From assembly GCF_036188265.1 (NCBI RefSeq), contig NZ_CP108093.1, forward strand, positions 186,001-250,000: a DNA stretch of 64,000 nt, given 5' to 3'. The DNA is from Streptomyces sp. NBC_00247 (GTDB lineage: Bacteria > Actinomycetota > Actinomycetes > Streptomycetales > Streptomycetaceae). The notes under the pieces were generated by a model. It was not told where the DNA came from. It made no database searches and was given only the letters and a program-made list of their open reading frames with translations. The translations under genes were made by a program, and so were the position numbers. Of this stretch, positions 19,201 to 28,200 are shown one piece after another. Within the stretch, counting starts at the first letter, position 1; each line of letters starts with the position of its first letter.

Positions 19201-22200
19201 CCGGGACGCCACGGCCCCGCAGCGCCCCCAGGTCGACGGCAGCCTGATGGGCACCTATCAACGCCCGGTCGCCGAGGGCAGCCCCGAGGAGCAGCGGGGC
19301 AGTTACGCCCCGGGCGGCCTGCGCCCCCGCCATCTCTCCCTGCTCAGCGCCCTCGTCGGCGGCCCGGACGACACCGTCGGGTCCATGCCGGCGGCCACCC
19401 GGTCCGAGGGCGCCGACCCGCTCGCGCCGCTCGCCCCGTCGCCGTACGTCCGGAGCTACGGCAGTCGGCGTGACGGCAACGTGGGCCTGGTGCAGGTCGA
19501 ACCGCTGCCGCCAAGGATCGCCGAGGGCCTGCACCAGCACGTGATGAACCTGCTGAGGATTCCGGCTGACCAGCAGGCCACGCACCCCGTGGTCGAGCAG
19601 CTGCGCCGTGAACTCGGCGGCGAGCAACTGGTGATCAACCTGCCCTATCTGCTCAGCAGCATGGGGCACCGCGTCACCGTGGACATCGGAGGCAGGCGGC
19701 GGACCGTCGACGTACGGCTGTCCCTGCACGATCCGGTGTCCTCGCTCCGCCAGGGCACGCGTGACCCCTCGGACCCGGCCGTGAACGTCGAGCGGCGCGG
19801 GCTCGGCACCCAGGAGTCGGGCGACACCGAGTCGTCCGGCACCATCCGGACCCTGTTGGTGCCGTGGTCGGCGACGTTGCCGATCCCGGCCGCCGGGCCG
19901 GTGCGCGGGGTGGACTTCGGACCGTCCCTGTCCCTGACGCACAATCAGCTCTCGCTGTCGACGTCGGTCACCCAGACCGTGCAGACGACGACGGCGCAGC
20001 GCAGCAACGAGTCGTCGCACGCCTTCAGTTACGAATCGAACTGGCAGGCTCGGGTCGACACGCCCCGTATGGCGCCGGTGGACAACTGGGGCCCCGGGTC
20101 CGAGCTCGGGCCGGTCACGATCTGGTTCCCCGAGCATCTGACCGCGGAGCGCCCGGCCGGCGCCGAGCCACTGCCGGAACCCGCCGATCTGGACGACTTG
20201 CCGCTGTGGGGCGTGGACAGCGTCAAGGAACCGCACCAACTCCTGGAGATGGTCAACGGCGAGTTCCACGGCGATCTCGCCGACCTCTCCGACTCGTCCG
20301 CACAGGCGCTGCAAGCGTTCCTCTCCGAGCCGGTGCTGCGCGGGACGCTGCCCATGCAGCGGGCGGGCGGCATCTTCTCGCCCCTGCTACTGGACTCGCG
20401 CGGGCGTGCGATCGGCATGCTGAAGCTGACCACGAAGGTCACGCCGGGCAAGCCCACGCATCAGAGCCAGGACGGCAAGATCAACCTGGAGAGCCATCTC
20501 CTCAACACCGTCAAGGTGGACGGGCAAGCCAAGGTCACCAACGCCGTGGGTGTGGACCTCGGCGTCGGACCGGCCTTCACCGGCAGCCACGCCAAGGGGC
20601 ACCCGGACGCCGCGGGCAAGGTCGCGGGATCCGTCCTGGGCAAGGGCGGGGTCCGCTGGCAGACCAGCGACACCCTCGGCAACGGGGGCAGCGCGACCAT
20701 CTCGCACTCCCTGCGCAGTAGCCGCAGTCATCTGCTGACGCCCGCGAGCGTGCGGCACACGGTCACCCTCGTGCGGCCCGGCGGCGGGGAGACCGCGCGG
20801 GGGTTCGGGCCCTGGGACGACGGCATGCAGCTGCGTGTGCCGGCCAGGTCCGACGCTGCGGGGAAGGTCCCCGAGGGGGATGAACTCCGTTCTCTTCCCG
20901 CCGAGTTGGAGCACCTCCGGAGCATCGGCACCACCGCGGCCCCGCTGACCGTGGAGGGTCCGGAGCAGCTCTTCGCCCACGCCGAGGTCTGGTTGCGGGA
21001 GACCGGGTTCCTGCCGGCTTCCGCGACCACGACGAGCCGCACCACGGTGCTGCCCGACGAGGCCCTGGTGCAGGCCCAGTTGAACAATCTTCGCCGGTTC
21101 GAGCAGGCCCGCTCGGCTGTCGGGCTGCGGGCCGCCGTCGACGCGATGGTCGACGGCGGACACGCCCTGTGGCTGGAGAAGCCCACCACGGGCGGCGGGA
21201 CCCGCCGCATCCGGCTGAACCTGAGAGCCACCCGTGACACGACGCCGGGACCCGTCGACCCCGCCCCCGACACGGCACCGGTCACCGAGACCCCTGACAC
21301 GACACCGGCACCGGCGGCCCCGCGTCCGACGCGGCACGTGCGCACACTGCCCGGCCTGCACCTCGTCGGCCTGACCTCCTTCGTCATGAGCGGCGTGGAG
21401 CAGCAGTCCTCCGGCTACGGCTGGACGGCCGGTTTCGGTGGCAGCGTCAGCGGCCCCGTGGGTCCTCCGGGCGGCTCCGGAACCCTCGGCACAGCCGCCG
21501 ACTACGCGTACACCAGCCAGACGTCCCACGCGGGCAACGCCGGTTCGGGGCTGGGCCAGGACCAGCAGTTCGTCGGCGTGAACCAGGGCGGCGAGGTCTT
21601 CGACATCCCGGCGCGGTTCTCCCTCGACCTGCACGACGGTTCGGGCACCGGGCCCACCGTCCGCTTCGCCGAGCACACCGCCGCCACTCCGTACGCCGGG
21701 CCGGACGCCACTCCGACCCCGGCCGGTCCGCCGCCGACGGCCGTCACCGGCAGCATCAGGGTCGCCGTGCCGCATCACCGGACCCTCCCGGCCACCCCGG
21801 AACCCGCACCTCGCCCGCGGAACGGACAGATCCGGGAGGTGACGGAGGAGGATCGGAAGGCGCTCGCGACGACGGGCCCCGACGGCCGCCCGTTGGAGGG
21901 GATCGCCAAGCTTCCGGACGACGCGGTCCTGGACGTGTTCCACGGCTCCGGCGCCCTCCAGGAGGCGGTACGTCAGATAGCTGCGGGCACCCATCCAGGT
22001 CGTCCGCAGCCTGGTTGGGCGACCGCACTGGGCACCGCCATCAGTGGCATGAGCCCGGAGGTCGTCACGTCGGCGGCGTCACTGGTGGCGACGTCCGCAG
22101 CCGGACAGAGCGCCACCGACCCGACCACCCTCGCCGCCGAGGTGCGGCAGGCGGCCCTCTCGCCGGGGAACCTCACCGCGCGCGGGCACCAGATCCTCAA

Positions 22201-25200
22201 AGGCAGCTACGTGATCGAGGGAGTCACCCTGCCCGGCCTCGGCGCCGACCAGGAGTACTCCCTGGAGATCAGCGGTGTGCTGCGCAATCCCCGTCTGATG
22301 CGGAGCGCCGAGCAGCAGCTGGAATCCGGCGTCTCCTCCTCCGACACCGCGTCCCAGCAGAAGTCCGCCTCCGCCACCCACCAGAGCGGGGTCGCGGTGA
22401 CCGGCACCAGGGCATCCGCGGTGGCCAAGCCGACCGATCCCTCCGCCGCACCGCCGAAGCGGCCGGACACCTTCGGGCCGTCCGCGAAGTACCTCCACAC
22501 CGCGAAGTCGGAGGACTCGGCGACCCTCTCCACCACGACCGCGGTGAACCGCAATCCGACCGAGAAGGCCGAGATTCACCGTATCGGCGCGGACGCGTTG
22601 ATTCTGGTCACCGTGCGCGGGGGCACCCGCAACGTGGTCGGCAACACCCTCGGTCTGGGCAGCGGGGAACCGGTGACCGTCGCCGTGGAGCTGCCGGATG
22701 CCGTGCAGTTCCTGATGACGGACGGGCAACTGGCGAGGCATCAGGAGTGGTTCACCGGCGTCGTGGGTCTGACCCCGCCGCAGCAGGTGCCACAGGACCT
22801 TCCGCTGCCCGGCCGCTTCGCCCGTACGGGAGAGCCGGGCCTGGCGGGCGTACTGTCCGTCACCCAGCTCGACACCCCGCGCGGCGGTCCCGAGGCCGAG
22901 CGTGCGGAATCCGGGCCCGTGGCCGCGGACACGACCGCCTCGCCCCCCTCCGGCGTCCCCGAGGGCCCGCCACCGGCCTCCAGCACCTCCGAGGACGGGA
23001 CCGCGAGCCCCGGCACTCCCGCCGATCCGGCAGACCCCGTGCCGGTGGAGCGCCGGAACCGCCTCTACGACGAGTTGATCGCGCTGGTCGAGTCGGAGGC
23101 CCCGGGCGTCACGCGGCCGGGGCACGCCGCCTATCTTCCCGGGGTGGCGTCCCGGATCGCCGACTACACCTCACCCACCGGTCTGCGTGCCCTGCCCGGA
23201 CGCGGTCCGAGGGGCGTGCAGCGCTTCCACTTCCGCCATCTGGCGAAGGGCGGCGCCCGGCTGGTCGAGGTCACCCTGAACGCGAGACCGCGTGCCGGCG
23301 CCGAGGAACGGCGCACCATCCGCGGGCGGAAAGCCGGTTCGGGCGGCATCGAGCAGTATCACGCGCATCAGCCCGCGGGCGTCTCCACCGGGACGACGAA
23401 CACCGTTCAGCACGGTCTCACCTTCAATCCCACCACGCGTTATCCACAGCCCGGCAACGACACCCGTACCGACCGCAGCGGCCCGGTACTGAGCGCCGCG
23501 ACCACCCGCGCCCACGGCACGAAGACCGCCACCACCGCCGAGGACCGGTTCTGGCTGCGCACCGACAGCGTCGCCGACTTCGACCTGGAGTACGACTACG
23601 AGGTGGGCGTCCGCTCCGAGCTGGTCGCGGACTGGCCGCCGAACGTGCTGGGCGGCATGGTGCAGGGCTGGTTCCTGCCGTCGGCCGGCGCGCCGGAGGA
23701 CAGCTCAGGGGTCACCGGCTGGATCAGCCGTACGCTCGGCGGCCGTCCCAGCCGCTCGGCCGTCGTGCCCGCGCGCGTGACGCTCAGGTTCACCGGCAGC
23801 GAGGCCGCCGAGGGCCAGGAGGTGGACCCGCCGCTGCCGCCCGAGGTCTCGGAGACCCCGCCCGTCCTGAAGGGCGACCGCTTCGTCCCGACCGGCCCGG
23901 CCCCGGTCTTCGAGTTCAACGCCTGGCCGGAGCTGACCAGCGCGTTGAACACCGTCGCCCCCGGTCAAGACCGCCACTGGCGTTCCCTGGACACCTCCAC
24001 GTCCGCGGAGAGCACCGCCGTCCGTATCGGTGAACTGATCCAGGCGGGCGAGATCGGTCTGGACCACCCGCGCACCGCGGCCGGGCTGACCGACAGCATG
24101 CCCGGCGCCTATCCGTTCGAGTCGGCGCCCGACACCCCGCCCTCCCTGTCCGTCACCCTGCACAACCCGCGCCGGGTCACCGAGGCGTCCGACGTGACCC
24201 TGGACCGGCTCGGTTTCAGCAGTACCGTGGGCGGCTCGTCGTCCAACCTCGGCGTGACCGGCGGGATCAGCTTCCAGGGCATCTACAGCCACGACAATGC
24301 CAACCAGGCGTCCGGCGGTGCCACCATCCCGGTCCTGGCCCGTCAGCCCCGGACGACGGGCGGCGCGGCCGGTACGTCCGGGGGGCGCCGCGAATGGCTC
24401 AAGACCGGAGGGGCGTCGGCCCCCAAGGACGGCTCGCACGGCACCCGCAGTTACGAGGCGCTGGTAGACACCCATGTGACCGTACGAGGGCCGGAGGGAA
24501 CCCGGCATGTCACCGGCACCGCCACCGTGCGCGTCGCGGAGCGGGACGTACTCGGTCACGGCATCACTCCTCCTCGTACCCATCCCCAGGTGTACGACCT
24601 GGCGTCCATGGTGCGGGCGGGCGCGGACCTGTCGGTGTCGACCGCCGGGGCCGCGGCGGACCTGAGGGACTGGCGGACCCATCCGCTGGACTCCCTGCCC
24701 GATCTCCTGGCGTCCCAGATCGACCCCGTCGACCAGGAGGCCCAACTGTGGCTCGCGGTCGGCACCGACCCGGCGACCGGGGACGGGAATCCCGCCCGGC
24801 CCGATCCGCGGGAGCTGGGGCGTGCCCTGTTCGCCGCCTCGCAGACGGCGGCGACGGCCGGAAAACCGGTCGAGCTGGTCGTACGGTACGAGGACGGCAC
24901 GCTCGGGCTCTGGAACTTCGACTCCGAAGGCCGACCCTCGGGACTCGACCCGGACGCGATGGCCGCGTGGCAGGGGTTCCACACCGAGGCGTCGGTACTC
25001 ACCTCGGCGGCGCGGGAGGAACAGGAGAGCCGCCGGGAGGAGTTCGAACTCCGGGAAGCCCTGGAGCAGCAGGCCGAAGTCCTCGCCGACGCCCTCCGGG
25101 AGGTCGATCTCGCGCTCGCGGAGACGCGGCCCGCTTCCACCGGCTCGGGGCCCCTCACGCGACCCCGGATGCGGCTGGACCGCACTCCCCGCTTCACCGT

Positions 25201-28200
25201 CCCCTCCCGCTTCGACGTCCGCCGTATCCGGCACGACGACGAGACGGTCGCCGACCTCACCATCACCGTCGCCTTCAACGGCGGGAACAGTGAAACGGCC
25301 TGGAACAAACTCAGGCAGGGAGTCGAGGAGTACTACAACGCTCCCGGCCACCGCCTGCCCAACGGCGACCTCCTCCACATCACCGTCGAACCCGCCCCGC
25401 CCGGCACCACACCCCACCTGAGCGTCGGCCTCGTCGGCCCGGACACCGTCATGGACCAGCAGAACTGGCACCACGACGCCAACCCCGTCGACTACGCCCA
25501 CGAACTCGGCCACCAACTCGGCCTCCGCGACGAATACCAGGACGACACCGCCCCCCACCGCCCCGACATCCAGGGCAGCCTCCTCGGCAACCACCACCAG
25601 CCCTCACCCGACGCACTCCCCCAAGCCCACCTACGCCAACGCCACCTCGAACTCCTCGCCACCCTCATCGGCGACACCGACATCCACCACGGCAACGGCG
25701 ACTGGGCCCGGTCACGGGACAGTGCCACGCCCGCCGCGCGTAGTCACACCTGGATCGACCCCGTATCCCAACCCCTCGGGCCGGAAAACGACGACACCAG
25801 CCGACCTGACACCGACACGGTCGCCGCCCGCATGCTCCCGATGCCACGCGGCCTCCGACAGGACTCCGACGACTCCGACGCGGCCGACTCCGACGAATCC
25901 GACTGGGACGCACCCGCCCCGACCGTGACCACGTCGCGGCACACAACGGTGTTTGCTCCGCCCCCTGCCGCGCCGACACCGGTCTACGTGGCGCCCGCGC
26001 CCGCGCAAATCGACGACCAGTCGGGCCTCGGGGGGACTCAGCACGTCCAGGACAGTCGGCGGAGCGCGTCGCCGCCGGCACCGACCGCGCTCCCGCCCGA
26101 CGCGCTGCCGACGGGTCCCTTCACCGCAGCGACGCTCTGGTCGAACGCTCCGGCGCTGCCCGACTTCAGCGTGATCACCCTGGGGAACGGCAAGACCTAC
26201 CCCATGGTCTATCCGGGCGACCGGGCGATCTCCCAGTGGGCAGACCCGTACGAGGGCGTGGACGCCTACGATCAGATGCTTCTGACGTCCAATCAGTACC
26301 TGTCACTCATAGTGCAGCGGGCCGAGGGCATCGTCGCCGAAGCGAACGCCTCCGGGGCCGAAAGGAAGGCCGCGGGGCGGCTGCTGGAGACGAACTCCCT
26401 ACTGGAGGCGGACGGGTGGCTTCCGGAGTACCGCAGCGAGTTTCTGCGGATGCAGATGCTGCTCGGCGAGGGCGACCTGCTGGACGGCCTGCCGGCGCGG
26501 CTGGCGTCGGACGCCGGCATCGGCCCGGTGTGGGCACTGACCGACCCCGCCAACGACGCGCCGGCGGCGCAGCGGCCGGTGGGCGGGTCCCTGCGCGGTG
26601 AGGACGGCGTGTCCTCCCGTTTCCACGCCTGGGTGAACGACAACGGCGGGGACAGCGACTGGCTGGCCGATTGGTCCCTCGGTCAGTCCGGTGGTTCCAT
26701 CCATTCCAGTTCGCAGTACTTCAAGGTAATGGTCAGCCACTTCCGTCCTCCGCGGGACAGCGAGGGCTATCACATGTCCCGGCTCGATGAGCAGAGCAGA
26801 CTCGTGCGCAGCGACAGCTGGCAGAACGAGCACGGGAGAGAATTCCCGGTGACCGCCTTCACCCCGACGTACGTCCGGAGCATGGCGGCTCAACACGCGT
26901 TCACCTACGAGGTGTTGCAACGGGTCCAGATCCCGAACGTCGACGCCGCGCGGGGGGTCGTACAGCTCATCCGCCTGGAGGAGCGAAGCCTGCTCGGGCA
27001 GTACAACGAGCCCATGCCTCCGGTGGGCGGCCAGGTCCAGATGAAGCGGGGTCCGGCGGAGTCGTACAGCCTTCTGGAGCCGTACAAGGACCCGACGGAC
27101 ACGGACAGCCACATGCTCGGCCCCTTCTGGGTGACCTCCCAAGAGGTGCCTCTACACCGTGTGTTCGGCACCTACCTTCAGAGCCGGGCTGTCCCCAAGG
27201 AGGAGAAGTGGTCGGAGCACACGCTCTTCCTGCGTGAGGACGAGAACGAGTTCCTCGCGCTGGGCGAGGGCGCACCCATCACCTACCACGGCACCAACAC
27301 TCCACCCGTCCTGCCCGCCACACCCACCCCGCCCCGGACCGTCTCCGCCCGAGCACCCCAGCCCGGAACGCGCACGGTCGGACAGTCACCACCGCGGGAC
27401 ACCGCGGCAGCGTCGACCGACGAGCCGCCGAGCACCGATGAGCCGTCGAGCACCGATGAGCCGTTGAGCGAGAAGGAGATCGCGGCCCGGACACGCCTGC
27501 GCGCCGCCGAGTCGGCCCTGGAAGCCGCCGGCCTGCACGCCGACGACCTCCAGCACAGGATCGACACGGCAGCCGATCCGCAGGAAGAGGCATCTCTGCG
27601 AGCGGAGCGGGACAGGCATACGGCTGTACTCTCGGACGCCGTTCACGAGGTGGACCTCGCGCTCGCGGAGACGCGGCCCGCTTCCACCGGCTCGGGGCCC
27701 CTCACGCGACCCCGGATGCGGCTGGACCGCACTCCCCGCTTCACCGTCCCCTCCCGCTTCGACGTCCGCCGCATCCGGCACGACGACGAGACGGTCGCCG
27801 ACCTCACCATCACCGTCGCCTTCAACGGCGGGAACAGTGAAACGGCCTGGAACAAACTCAGGCAGGGAGTCGAGGAGTACTACAACGCTCCCGGCCACCG
27901 CCTGCCCAACGGCGACCTCCTCCACATCACCGTCGAACCCGCCCCGCCCGGCACCACACCCCACCTGAGCGTCGGCCTCGTCGGCCCGGACACCGTCATG
28001 GACCAGCAGAACTGGCACCACGACGCCAACCCCGTCGACTACGCCCACGAACTCGGCCACCAACTCGGCCTCCGCGACGAATACCAGGACGACACCGCCC
28101 CCCACCGCCCCGACATCCAGGGCAGCCTCCTCGGCAACCACCACCAGCCCTCACCCGACGCACTCCCCCAAGCCCACCTACGCCAACGCCACCTCGAACT